NCBI RefSeq assembly: GCF_021545845.1
Contig: NZ_CP088923.1
Span: forward strand, 1,798,001 to 1,862,000
DNA length: 64,000 nucleotides
DNA from: Rhodanobacter thiooxydans
Lineage (GTDB): Bacteria; Pseudomonadota; Gammaproteobacteria; Xanthomonadales; Rhodanobacteraceae
Direction: 5' to 3'
The notes under the pieces were generated by a model. The model saw only the letters and a program-made list of their open reading frames with translations, did not search any database and was not told where the DNA came from. The position numbers and the translations under genes were made by a program. Positions 26,265 to 39,111 of this stretch are shown here, piece by piece. How positions within the stretch are numbered: position 1 is the stretch's first letter; every line of letters begins with the position of its first letter.

Positions 26265-28973
26265 ATGTTCTACGAGCGCAATCACCTTGCGCTGGCTATC
26301 GGCGCGCTGTTGTCCGCCGGTTTTGCCAGCACCACCTTTGCCCAGTCCACCGCCGCGCCGCCGGCCACCAACCTTGAGGCGGTCGCAGTGACTGGCAGCC
26401 ACATCAAGGGAGCCGAGATCTCCGGCGTCGGCCCGGTAACCGTCATCGATGCCGACGAGATCGCGCGTTCCGGCGTGGTGTCGGTGGAAAATCTGCTCCA
26501 GCGGCTGCCGGCCTCGGCCGGTTTTGCCGGCAACCAGACCAATGCCTATTGGGCCGACAATGGCTACGGCACCGCGCAGGTGAACCTGCGTGGCCTCGGC
26601 ATCAACCGGACGCTCGTTCTGCTCAACGGCCGGCGTATCGTCAACGGAGGCACCGGAGCCAACAGCTCCGCTGACCTGAACGTCATTCCCGTGGCGCTGA
26701 TCGACCGCATCGAGATGCTGAAGGATGGTGCGTCGGCGATCTACGGTGCCGATGCGGTGGCCGGCGTGGTCAACATCATCACCAAGAAGAAGTTCAACGG
26801 CGTCGAGGCCTCGGTTCGCTACGGCCGGACCTTCCAGCAGGACGGCGACGAGAAGGCGGTCGATCTGGCCTGGGGGATGAGCTCTGACCGGGGCTCGTTG
26901 ATGGCGGCGATCAACTACGCCGAAACCGGAGAGGTCAACATGGCGGATCGCGCGCCGTGCTCGTTCGGCGAAGTCGGCGGAAAGCTCGTGTGCGTCGGCA
27001 GCTCCTCGACGATCGGCGGCCGGGCCGTTCTGGCCGATGGCCGGAGAGTCAATTTCAATCAGGACCCCAACGGCCCGGCGAATGGCTATCACACCTACTC
27101 ACCGGCGCGCGACAACTACAATTCCAATCCGTATCTCAATGCGGTCAATCCGATCAAGCGTTTGAGCCTCAGTTCGTTCGGCAATTTGGCGTTGACGGAG
27201 GAGGTTCGTGTCTTTACCGAATTGATGTACACGAACCGGCGTTCGGACCAGCTCGCCACGCCAGGCGCGATAGGCATATACCGCCCGATCCGTATCGCGG
27301 CTGATCACCCGACCAACCCGACGGGTCAGAGCCTCTTGCTGCAGCGCAGAAGGTTGCAGGAAGCGGGTCCCCGCAACTTCTATCAGGAAGTCGACAGTTT
27401 CCGCGCGGTAGTGGGGCTGGAGGGCCGGATCGGTACCCGCTGGGATTGGTCGGCGGCGGTGAACTGGGGGCGCAGCACCGGCATCGATGGTTCCACCAAC
27501 ATCGCCAATCTGGATCGCGTCGACCAGACGTTGAACACGAGCATCTGCAGCAATGCGGCAGGTGCAGCCATTCCCTGCGGCAACTACCTCGGTTACGGCA
27601 ACCTGACTCCCAGGGTGCTCGACTACATCCTTTTCAAGAGCCGCGACAACGGCGGCAACGACCAGAAGAGTTTCACGGCGAACCTCAGCGGTGAGCTGTT
27701 CGAACTGCCGGCCGGCGTCGTCGGCGTGGCAACCGGCGTGGAGATTCGCAAGGAACGCGGCTGGCGCGACCCGGACCAGCTCACGGTGCTGGGCATCGCC
27801 AACACCAACAAGCAGGATCCGATAGCGGGCGAATACACGGCCAAGGAAGCCTTCGCCGAAGTCGCAGTTCCCCTGTTGCAGGACAAGTTCCTCGCGCAGT
27901 CGCTGAACCTCAGCGCGGCAGCGCGGTATTCCAGCTACGACCTGTTCGGCAACGACAGCAACTACAAGGTCGGCCTGGACTGGCAGATGGTGCCGTCGCT
28001 CAAGCTGCGCGCGAACTACGCCACCGCTTTCCGCATTCCCAATGTGCCCGAGCTCTTCGGCGGAGTGTCGGAGGGCAATCTGACCACGACCGATCCCTGC
28101 AACGGCTGGAGCAAGCTGCCGGCGTCGTCGGTGGTTGCGCAGAACTGCCGCGCTTCCGGCGTGCCGGCCGGCTATACCCAGCTGGGGAACACGGTACTGA
28201 CGACCGTTGGCGGCAACCCGAAACTGCAGCCCGAGGCCGCAAAGACGATGACGGCGGGAGTGGTGTGGACGCCAAACTTCGTGAACGACCTGACGGTCAC
28301 GCTGGACTACTACAAGATCAAGATCGACAACGCGATCCAGCGTATCGCCGGTTCGACCAAGCTTGCGGTGTGCTACAACACGCCCGGTTTTTCGCATCCG
28401 TTCTGCTCAGCGTCGAACTTCACCCGCAATCGGCAGACTGGCGAGATTGATTTCCTTTCGGCCCAGCCGGTCAATGCCGCGAGTGAAAGGCTCTCGGGCG
28501 TCGACCTGGGGGCGGTCTACCAGTTCGATCTGGCCGGCTGGAAGGCGTCCCTCAGCGCGGACGTCTCGTACCTGAAGAACTACGACGTGAAACCGTTCCT
28601 GGGTGCGGACGACATCCACTATGCGGGGAAGATCACCGGCGGTCGCGGCAGCTACGCGCACTGGCGTTCGTTCACTTCGCTGACGATGGTGCGCGGGCCG
28701 TGGTCTGGCTCCTACAGCGTGCAGTACATCGGCGCCGCCGACGACATCAACGCCTCGCGCGGCGATATCGGCGACCACGCACCGGGCTTGACCTATCACA
28801 ACGTGCAGCTGAAGTACGTGGTGAACACGTTCCTCGACGTTGCTTTCGGCGTCGACAATCTCTGGGACAAGCAGGCGCCATTCATCCAGAGCTATACCGA
28901 CGCGAACACCGACACCATGACCTACGACCTGCTCGGTCGGCGCTGGAACGCGAAGCTCACCTACCGCTGGTGA
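26265..28973 (+). CDS. TonB-dependent outer membrane receptor
   Basis: A 902-residue receptor that would import a scarce ligand across the outer membrane using TonB energy. A signal peptide ends at STTFAQS. The plug domain (about 35-160) contains the segments VNLRGLGINRTLVLLNGRR and DRIEMLKDGASAIYGADAVA. The 22-strand barrel ends in a typical aromatic tail (NAKLTYRW). ATG 26265 has a strong GGGGGGAG six bases upstream. The ligand cannot be read. PepSY partners downstream suggest a metal chelate; the HutC operator upstream suggests a histidine- or urocanate-related one. Confidence 0.93.
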   Translation: MFYERNHLALAIGALLSAGFASTTFAQSTAAPPATNLEAVAVTGSHIKGAEISGVGPVTVIDADEIARSGVVSVENLLQRLPASAGFAGNQTNAYWADNGYGTAQVNLRGLGINRTLVLLNGRRIVNGGTGANSSADLNVIPVALIDRIEMLKDGASAIYGADAVAGVVNIITKKKFNGVEASVRYGRTFQQDGDEKAVDLAWGMSSDRGSLMAAINYAETGEVNMADRAPCSFGEVGGKLVCVGSSSTIGGRAVLADGRRVNFNQDPNGPANGYHTYSPARDNYNSNPYLNAVNPIKRLSLSSFGNLALTEEVRVFTELMYTNRRSDQLATPGAIGIYRPIRIAADHPTNPTGQSLLLQRRRLQEAGPRNFYQEVDSFRAVVGLEGRIGTRWDWSAAVNWGRSTGIDGSTNIANLDRVDQTLNTSICSNAAGAAIPCGNYLGYGNLTPRVLDYILFKSRDNGGNDQKSFTANLSGELFELPAGVVGVATGVEIRKERGWRDPDQLTVLGIANTNKQDPIAGEYTAKEAFAEVAVPLLQDKFLAQSLNLSAAARYSSYDLFGNDSNYKVGLDWQMVPSLKLRANYATAFRIPNVPELFGGVSEGNLTTTDPCNGWSKLPASSVVAQNCRASGVPAGYTQLGNTVLTTVGGNPKLQPEAAKTMTAGVVWTPNFVNDLTVTLDYYKIKIDNAIQRIAGSTKLAVCYNTPGFSHPFCSASNFTRNRQTGEIDFLSAQPVNAASERLSGVDLGAVYQFDLAGWKASLSADVSYLKNYDVKPFLGADDIHYAGKITGGRGSYAHWRSFTSLTMVRGPWSGSYSVQYIGAADDINASRGDIGDHAPGLTYHNVQLKYVVNTFLDVAFGVDNLWDKQAPFIQSYTDANTDTMTYDLLGRRWNAKLTYRW

Positions 28974-28983
28974 CTTCGTCGGA

Positions 28984-29011
28984 AGCTGCCGGCGCGATGG
29001 CGCCGGCAGCT
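28984..29011 (+). terminator. Perfect 12-bp hairpin after the TonB receptor
   Basis: AGCTGCCGGCGC and GCGCCGGCAGCT flank the tetraloop GATG, 10 nt after the receptor stop. With no T-run it may be a partial terminator or a 3' stabiliser that lets the receptor be made in excess over the PepSY proteins. Confidence 0.6.
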
Positions 29012-29056
29012 ATCCGGTCATGCGCCCCCGGGTTGTCCGTCAGCAGGATATTTTCG

Positions 29057-29752
29057 ATGAAACTCGCATTTTGGGCGCGGCGCGCCCATCGCTGGATCGC
29101 CCTGATCGTGGGCGTGCAGGCACTCCTCTGGACGCTGAGCGGTCTTTACATGACCGCCATCTCGATCGACCTCATCCATGGCGACCACCTGGCGCACGTC
29201 GCGGCCGAGCCGCTTCGCGAGCCGGCCGTGCAGGTCGACGCCGGCACGTTGAGCGAGCGTTATCCGCACTCGACGGGTTTCAAGCTCAAGCAGTTGATGG
29301 GGCAGGCGGTATACGAGCTGCGCCAGGGCGGGAAAACCGTCCTGGTCGATGCCTCGACCGGCGCCGAGTTGCCCGCGCTGGGCGAGCAGCAGGTGCGACA
29401 GTTGGCCTCGTCGCTCTACCGCGGCGATGGCGCCATTCAATCCGTGCATCTGCTGGAGAAGGTGCCGAGCGAGGTGGCCAAGCGGCCGGTACCCATGTGG
29501 CAAGCCAATTTCTCGGATCGCGGCCACACGACGCTGTACCTGTCCGCGACGACGGGCGAATTGCTGGCGCGGCGGCACGACTTCTGGCGCCTGTACGATT
29601 TTCTCTGGATGTTCCACATCATGGACTACGAGACGCGTTCGAACGTGAACAACGGTCTGATGCGGGTAGCGGCTTCCATCGGACTGCTTTTTGCGCTCAG
29701 CGGGATCTGGCTGCTGGTGCACAGTTTCCGCAAGAGGAAGGCGACGACATGA
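29057..29752 (+). CDS. PepSY-domain inner membrane protein
   Basis: A 231-residue protein with an N-terminal transmembrane helix that carries RRAHRWIALIVGVQALLWTL, a periplasmic region with PepSY-like repeats (VYELRQGGKTVLVDASTGAE; HTTLYLSATTGELLARR), and a C-terminal helix preceded by DFLWMFHIMDYE. His residues at the membrane faces could bind haem, as in PepSY-type ferric reductases. Its stop overlaps the next start (ATGA). It probably pairs with the longer PepSY-reductase protein as a membrane electron path. Confidence 0.85.
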   Translation: MKLAFWARRAHRWIALIVGVQALLWTLSGLYMTAISIDLIHGDHLAHVAAEPLREPAVQVDAGTLSERYPHSTGFKLKQLMGQAVYELRQGGKTVLVDASTGAELPALGEQQVRQLASSLYRGDGAIQSVHLLEKVPSEVAKRPVPMWQANFSDRGHTTLYLSATTGELLARRHDFWRLYDFLWMFHIMDYETRSNVNNGLMRVAASIGLLFALSGIWLLVHSFRKRKATT

Positions 29753-31581
29753 AGCCGTGGATCCGCAAACTGCATAAATGGATCGGCCTGATCGTCGCGG
29801 CGCAATTCGTGGTCTGGACGGGAAGCGGCCTGATCATGAGCCTGCTCGATCATGACGCCGTCGAAGGCCGGACCCATCGCGCCCAGGCGCGTGAAATACC
29901 GGATTGGCCCACCGGCATGCTTGCACCGCAACGCGTGTTGGCGGATGCAGGGCGTTCGGTACAGACGCTGGAAACCATGTGGCTGGCGGATCGCCCGGTC
30001 TACCGGCTTGCCGAAAAGGCCGAGGCGTGGCTGGTGGACGCGCACACCGGGCACAGCGTGACCGTGGATGCCACGATCGCGGCGATCATCGCCGCCCGCG
30101 ACTATGTCGGCGACGGTCGACCGGAGGCACCGGAGTTCCTGCCGAAGGCCAATTTCGAGACCCGCGGTTACCAGGGCCCGGTCTGGCGCGTGGCGTTCGG
30201 CGACAGCGCCGATACGACGATCTACCTGTCGGCCCGCGATGGCCATATCCTCGAGCGCCGCAACGCGACCTGGCGGCTGTTCGATACGGTCATGATGCTG
30301 CACTTCATGGATTACACGGGGCAGCAGAACTTCAACAATCCATTGGTGGTCCTGGCGGCTTCGGGGGGACTATGGATGGCGCTGTCGGGACTGTGGCTGC
30401 TCGTTGCAAGTTTCCGCCTGAGTGAATTCGTCCCGCTTCGCTGGCGCCGGAAACGGAGCCTGGCGGTCTACGCGCCGGACGGGACGAAGCTCTGCCTGGT
30501 GGATTCGCGCGAAGGCGACAGCGTGTTTCTGGCGCTGGGGCGAAGCGGCCTGCACCTGCCGTCCAATTGCGGTGGCGGGCAGAGCTGCGGGTTGTGCGCG
30601 GTCCGTTTGCGTGGCAACGCGCCACCCTCGACGAGTTCCGATCGCGAGCATCTCAGCGCCAGCAGCCTGAAGCTGGGTTATCGATTGGCCTGCAACGTTC
30701 CGGTGCACGCCGATCTCGAGCTGGAGGTGCCCGGTGGTGCCGAGCTGTGGAACGAGCAGACGGCGATCGTCGAGAGCATCACCGCGGTGACTCCGTTCCT
30801 GCGCGAGATAAGGCTCTTGCCGTCGTCGCCCATCAGGCGGGGGTTTCAGCCGGGTTCGTATCTCCAGGTTCACGTTCCCGACTACGCGCTGCCGCGCCAG
30901 CATATTTCACACCCGGAAGAACATCGTGACGAATGGGGCGCGCTGAACCTGCCGCCGGTGCTGGTCAGCAAGGAGCCGGTCCGGCGTTCGTATTCGCTGT
31001 CGCTGCCGGTGGAGAAGGCCGGGTGGCATCTCACCTTGCTGGCCCGTTTCAGCGTGGGAAGCCCGGGCAGCAAACACCGGTTCGTGGGCAAGGGTTCGGC
31101 CTACCTGTATTCGCTCAAGCCGGGCGACGCGATCCGCTTCAGCGGGCCGTTCGGCGACTTCGCCCTGCGTCCGGGCGATCGCGAAAAGATCTTTATCGGC
31201 GGCGGTGCAGGCATGGCTCCATTGCGGGCGATGATCCACTCCCGGCTCGACCAGGGCGGGCAAGAGCGAATCCATTTCTGGTATGGAGCCCGTCATCGCG
31301 GGGAGGCGCCCTACATCGACGAGATGGCCGAACTGGCATCGCGTCATTCCAACTTCACCTGGCATCTCGTGTTGTCGGAAACGGCCGGACATGGCGCCAT
31401 GTCGATCGAAGGTCTGGTACACGAGGCCACCCACCAGGGTTTGCTGCGCGATCATCCTGACTTGCAGTCCTGCGAGTTTTACCTGTGCGGCCCTCCAGGC
31501 ATGTTGTCGGCCACCATCAAGCTGCTGCGAAGCCTGGGTGTCGATGACGAGCGCATAGCCTTCGACGACTTCAAGATATGA
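29749..31581 (+). CDS. PepSY membrane protein fused to an NqrF-like ferredoxin reductase
   Basis: A 610-residue fusion. Residues 1-230 repeat the PepSY layout of the preceding gene (KLHKWIGLIVAAQFVVWTGS; FDTVMMLHFMDYTGQQNFNN). Residues about 240-330 form a 2Fe-2S ferredoxin with cysteines 274, 280, 283 and 315, the C-x5-C-x2-C-x31-C spacing of NqrF. Residues about 335-610 form the FAD/NAD(P)H reductase, with RRSYS at 412-416, GGGAGMAPLRAM near 483 and CGPPGM near 580. It would carry electrons from NADH through flavin and iron-sulphur to the membrane or periplasm, plausibly to reduce an imported metal chelate. Confidence 0.92.
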   Translation: MKPWIRKLHKWIGLIVAAQFVVWTGSGLIMSLLDHDAVEGRTHRAQAREIPDWPTGMLAPQRVLADAGRSVQTLETMWLADRPVYRLAEKAEAWLVDAHTGHSVTVDATIAAIIAARDYVGDGRPEAPEFLPKANFETRGYQGPVWRVAFGDSADTTIYLSARDGHILERRNATWRLFDTVMMLHFMDYTGQQNFNNPLVVLAASGGLWMALSGLWLLVASFRLSEFVPLRWRRKRSLAVYAPDGTKLCLVDSREGDSVFLALGRSGLHLPSNCGGGQSCGLCAVRLRGNAPPSTSSDREHLSASSLKLGYRLACNVPVHADLELEVPGGAELWNEQTAIVESITAVTPFLREIRLLPSSPIRRGFQPGSYLQVHVPDYALPRQHISHPEEHRDEWGALNLPPVLVSKEPVRRSYSLSLPVEKAGWHLTLLARFSVGSPGSKHRFVGKGSAYLYSLKPGDAIRFSGPFGDFALRPGDREKIFIGGGAGMAPLRAMIHSRLDQGGQERIHFWYGARHRGEAPYIDEMAELASRHSNFTWHLVLSETAGHGAMSIEGLVHEATHQGLLRDHPDLQSCEFYLCGPPGMLSATIKLLRSLGVDDERIAFDDFKI

Positions 31582-31798
31582 CGCATGGCTGGTTCCGTGG
31601 AGCGAAGCAGGCACGCTGCCCGTTGGTTGACGCCGTCATCGGTTTCCGACCTGGAATCGCACCGGGCACCGATGCCGGCGACAGCAGCGGCGCCTCCGTT
31701 GCTGGTGCCGCGGCTGATCGTCGCGGCGGGTGAACGGCATGTGGTGCGTCGCATCGCCGGTTGCCTTCGTGGCTTTTCCTGCGCATAGTGGGCGGGTC

Positions 31799-32188
31799 AT
31801 GAGCGTACTTCGTACTCTTCGCCGCTTGCCCCATCGTCGCCCCGTCATGGTGCGCACGGTGCTGCTGTTCGCGCTGGCGATGGTGCTGTCGGCCTTGATG
31901 CCGAGATGGATCACGCATAGCCATGACGGCGCGCACACGGCAGTGCACGCGATCGCCGCCGATGCCGCCGCCGATCACCAGCATGCCGACAGTGCCGGCG
32001 AGCCGGTGGTGCCGTTGCCGGACGGCTCGCACGTCCATGCGCATTACCTGGCCGGCGCAGCGGCAACCCTGCCGCAAGTCGTCGTTGCGCTGTGCGCACC
32101 GGTGCAGGCAGACGCCTGCACGCCCTGGCAGGATGCCTCCGCACCCGACGGTTCGCTGACCCGCCTGCATCGCCCTCCCATCGTCTGA
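31799..32188 (+). CDS. His-rich exported leader protein ahead of czcCBA
   Basis: A 129-residue protein with a hydrophobic N-terminal segment (VMVRTVLLFALAMVLSAL), histidine-rich stretches (THSHDGAHTAVHA; DHQHADSAG; GSHVHAHY), two cysteines (LCAPVQADAC) and the terminal sequence HRPPIV. The His content suits Zn/Co/Ni rather than Cu. It lies 66 nt before czcC. ATG 31799 follows a GGCGGG-like site; an internal ATG 16 codons later would still give a signal sequence. Function is inferred from position and from the shared tail. Confidence 0.6.
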   Translation: MSVLRTLRRLPHRRPVMVRTVLLFALAMVLSALMPRWITHSHDGAHTAVHAIAADAAADHQHADSAGEPVVPLPDGSHVHAHYLAGAAATLPQVVVALCAPVQADACTPWQDASAPDGSLTRLHRPPIV

Positions 32189-32203
32189 CGGCAACGTCCC
32201 GAC

Positions 32204-32218
32204 GGCCGCCTCGCGGCC
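32204..32218 (+). promoter_or_regulatory. Hairpin between leader and czcC
   Basis: GGCCGC (32204-32209) pairs with GCGGCC (32213-32218) over a three-base loop, 16 nt after the leader stop and before the GGGAG ribosome site of czcC. Confidence 0.45.
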
Positions 32219-32254
32219 TGAACTCGTTGACTGTGCATTCGATGGGAGATCGTC

Positions 32255-33498
32255 GTGTTTTCTTTACGCTGTCTGTGCCTCCTGCTGCTGGCGGGCGGTT
32301 TCGGTGCGCCTGCGGTGGCGGGCGAGGCCCTTTCGCTGCCGCAAGCGGTGGCTCGTGCACTTGCGCACAACCCGGCCATTCGTGCCGGCGACCGGACCGT
32401 CGTCGCCGCCGAACGGCAGGCGGACCTTGCCGGTCTTGCGCCGCCCTGGGTGGTGGGGGCGGAGGTGGAGAACGTGGCCGGCAGCGGATCGCTGGCCGGC
32501 GTCGGAGCGGCAGAGACCACCTTGCGGCTGGGCCGTGTCCTCGAACGGGGCGGCAAGCGCGACGCTCGCGTGGCCGCGGGTGCCATCGACATCGAGCGGT
32601 CGCGCAATGCGCTGGAACAGGTCCGTCTGGAGCTGGCCACCGAGGCCGCACGGCGCTTCGTCGAAGTGCTCGCCGACCAGGCGCGCACCACCCTGGCGGC
32701 GCAGGACCTCGCCCTCGCGCACGAGCTGACGGCGACCGTGCGGCGCTGGGTGCAGGCCGGCCGCAGTCCGGAGTCGGACCTCGACCTGATGCAGATCGCC
32801 GAGGCGCGCGCCGACATCGAGGTGGAGCACGCGTCCCACGAGCTGGCCAGTGCTAGGGTCTCCCTGGCCGCGCTGTGGCATGCCGCCGAGCCTGATTTCG
32901 ACGCGGTGGCCGGCAACCTGTTCGAGTTGCCCGCGGTACCGTCGTATGCAGCCCTCATTTCGCGCCTGCCCGACAACCCCGCTTTGCGCGGCCTGGCGCT
33001 GGACGCGCACGCGGCACGGGCGCGCGAGCGCGTCGCCGCCGCCAGCGCCAAGCCGGACGTTACCTGGCACGTCGGCGTGCGGCGGCTGTCGACGTTCAAC
33101 GACACGGCGCTGATCGCCGGGGTATCGCTGCCGCTGGGCAGTGCCGGACGCTCGGCGCTCAGCGTAGCCCAGTCGGAGGCCGAGACCGAGGCGGCCGACG
33201 CGCGCGCACAGGCGCAGCAGATGGACGTGCGCCAGCGGCTGTTCTCCGCGTACCAGGAAATGGTCCACGCGCGTACCGCCTTCGAGGCGCATCGCGACCG
33301 CATGATCCCGAAGGCCGAAGCCGCGCTGGCGCTGACCCGCAAGGGTTTCGAGGCGGGGCGCTTCAGCTTCGTCGCGCTGTCGCAGGCCCAGCGCACGCTG
33401 CTCGAACTGCGCAACGCGCAGATCGACGCCGCCGTCCGTTACCACATCTTGTTGACCGACATCGAACGGATGACGGTCTCGGCCGGAGTTTCGTCGCC

Positions 33499-33502
<4 letters not shown>
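32255..33502 (+). CDS. czcC: TolC-family outer membrane channel CzcC-like
   Basis: A 415-residue outer membrane efflux protein with a signal peptide (ending APAVAGE) and TolC-type helical segments (LSLPQAVARALAHNPAIRAG; AALALTRKGFEAGRFSFVAL, the latter typical of CzcC proteins). It starts with GTG after GGGAG. It would be the exit duct of the divalent-cation pump. The stop overlaps the adaptor start. Confidence 0.9.
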
Positions 33503-37924
<4,422 letters not shown>

Positions 37925-37927
37925 GAC

Positions 37928-37958
37928 GCCATCGGCCACTGCCGAAGTGGTCGATGGC
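37928..37958. terminator. Hairpin between convergent czcA and eamA-type gene
   Basis: GCCATCGGCCACT pairs with AGTGGTCGATGGC, 13 bp with one G-T, loop GCCGA. A second small stem (GGCACC/GGTGCC) follows at 37962-37981. It is placed to stop transcription from both sides. Confidence 0.6.
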
Positions 37959-37987
37959 CCGGGCACCTGTCAGCGGGTGCCGATGGA

Positions 37988-38917
37988 TCAGTCGACCAGG
38001 GAGTGGCTTTCGGTCGTGCCGAGCAGTTCGGGCTGCCTGGTGCTGCGCGCGCGCCGGTTCATCAGCGGGTGCATGAACACTGCGGCCAGGATCACCGCCA
38101 CGCCGGCATAGAACCAGCCGTCCAGCTCACGCTGCTCGCCCAGCAGCACGATCGCCAGCACGATCGCGTAGACCGGCTCCAGGTTGGTCACCATCTGTGT
38201 GCCGAACGCGCTCATGTGGCGCAGCGCCACCAACGCCAGCGTGAACGGCAGCAAGGTGCAGCCGAACGCGAGCACCAGCAGCAGCAGCGCATCGTGCGCG
38301 CCCGGCAGCATGAAGGCCGGGCCGGCGTGCGGAATGAATGGCGCGATCAGGGTGAGGAAGATGGTGCCGGTGCCCAGCTCGATGAAGGTCACCGTGAGCG
38401 GGTCGCCGTGCTCGACCAGGCGCTTGTTGAGCGAGCCGAAGAACGCCACGAACAGCGCCGACAGCACACCCACCGCGATCCCTGCACGCATGTCGTGCGG
38501 CACGCCGCCCACCACCATCACCACGCCCGGCACCACCGCCACGCCGATCAGCAGCTCGCGCGGATCGAACCGGCGCTTGGCGATCCACGGTTCGATGAAG
38601 GCCAGGAACACCGGACCCAGCGCGATGCAGGTGGCGCCGACCGAGGCGTTCGACAGCTTGATCGCCGCGTAGAAGGTGAGCCAGTGCAGCGACACCAGCA
38701 CGCCGATGCCGGCATACGCCCAGATCAGCCGCGCCGGCATCGCGCGCAAACCACGCCAGACCCGCGGCATCAGCAGCAGCGCCGCCACCACCAGCAGCAT
38801 GCGCCACCACACCAGCGGCAATGCGGGCAGCGTGATCAGCTTGCCGAGGATTGCGGTGAAACCCCACAGCAACACGCAGAAATGGATCTGCAGGCGGGCC
38901 TGGTTGACGGGTTGCAT
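37988..38917 (-). CDS. EamA/DMT-family transporter
   Basis: A 309-residue inner membrane protein with about ten transmembrane helices in two EamA repeats (first: LLWGFTAILGKLITLPALPL; second: FGSLNKRLVEHGDPLTVTFI and NLEPVYAIVLAIVLLGE). Proteins of this kind export metabolites or amino acids; the substrate is not evident. It is transcribed toward czcA and separated from it by a hairpin. Confidence 0.9.
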   Translation of the reverse strand: MQPVNQARLQIHFCVLLWGFTAILGKLITLPALPLVWWRMLLVVAALLLMPRVWRGLRAMPARLIWAYAGIGVLVSLHWLTFYAAIKLSNASVGATCIALGPVFLAFIEPWIAKRRFDPRELLIGVAVVPGVVMVVGGVPHDMRAGIAVGVLSALFVAFFGSLNKRLVEHGDPLTVTFIELGTGTIFLTLIAPFIPHAGPAFMLPGAHDALLLLVLAFGCTLLPFTLALVALRHMSAFGTQMVTNLEPVYAIVLAIVLLGEQRELDGWFYAGVAVILAAVFMHPLMNRRARSTRQPELLGTTESHSLVD

Positions 38918-39011
38918 GGGGGCATCGTGCGAGAGTAGGGAGCCGGCATTCTAGCGCCGGGCCTCGCCGCGAATATCGCCAAGGCACACCGGTTGTCACA
39001 GCAACGCACCG

Positions 39012-39111
39012 GTAGGAGCCCGCTGGCGGGCGATGCTTTTGAAGCTGGGATTCGGGATTCGGGATTCGGGATTCGCAAGAGCAAAAGCATCGCCCGCCAG
39101 CGGGCTCCTAC
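39012..39111. repeat. REPIN with GTAG arms and four GGGATTC heptamers
   Basis: The left arm GTAGGAGCCCGCTGGCGGGC (39012) and the inverted right arm ending GCGGGCTCCTAC (39111) each contain their own palindrome. Between them are four GGGATTC units (39047-39074), the same heptamer as at 5691 in the other orientation. The TAG of the right arm, read on the minus strand, is the stop codon of the AsmA-like gene. Confidence 0.88.

Noticed and set aside
31585..31788. Short plus-strand frame of 67 codons between the reductase fusion and the third leader.
   Set aside because: It has no ribosome site, signal or motif. The interval most likely holds the promoter of the leader-czc operon.
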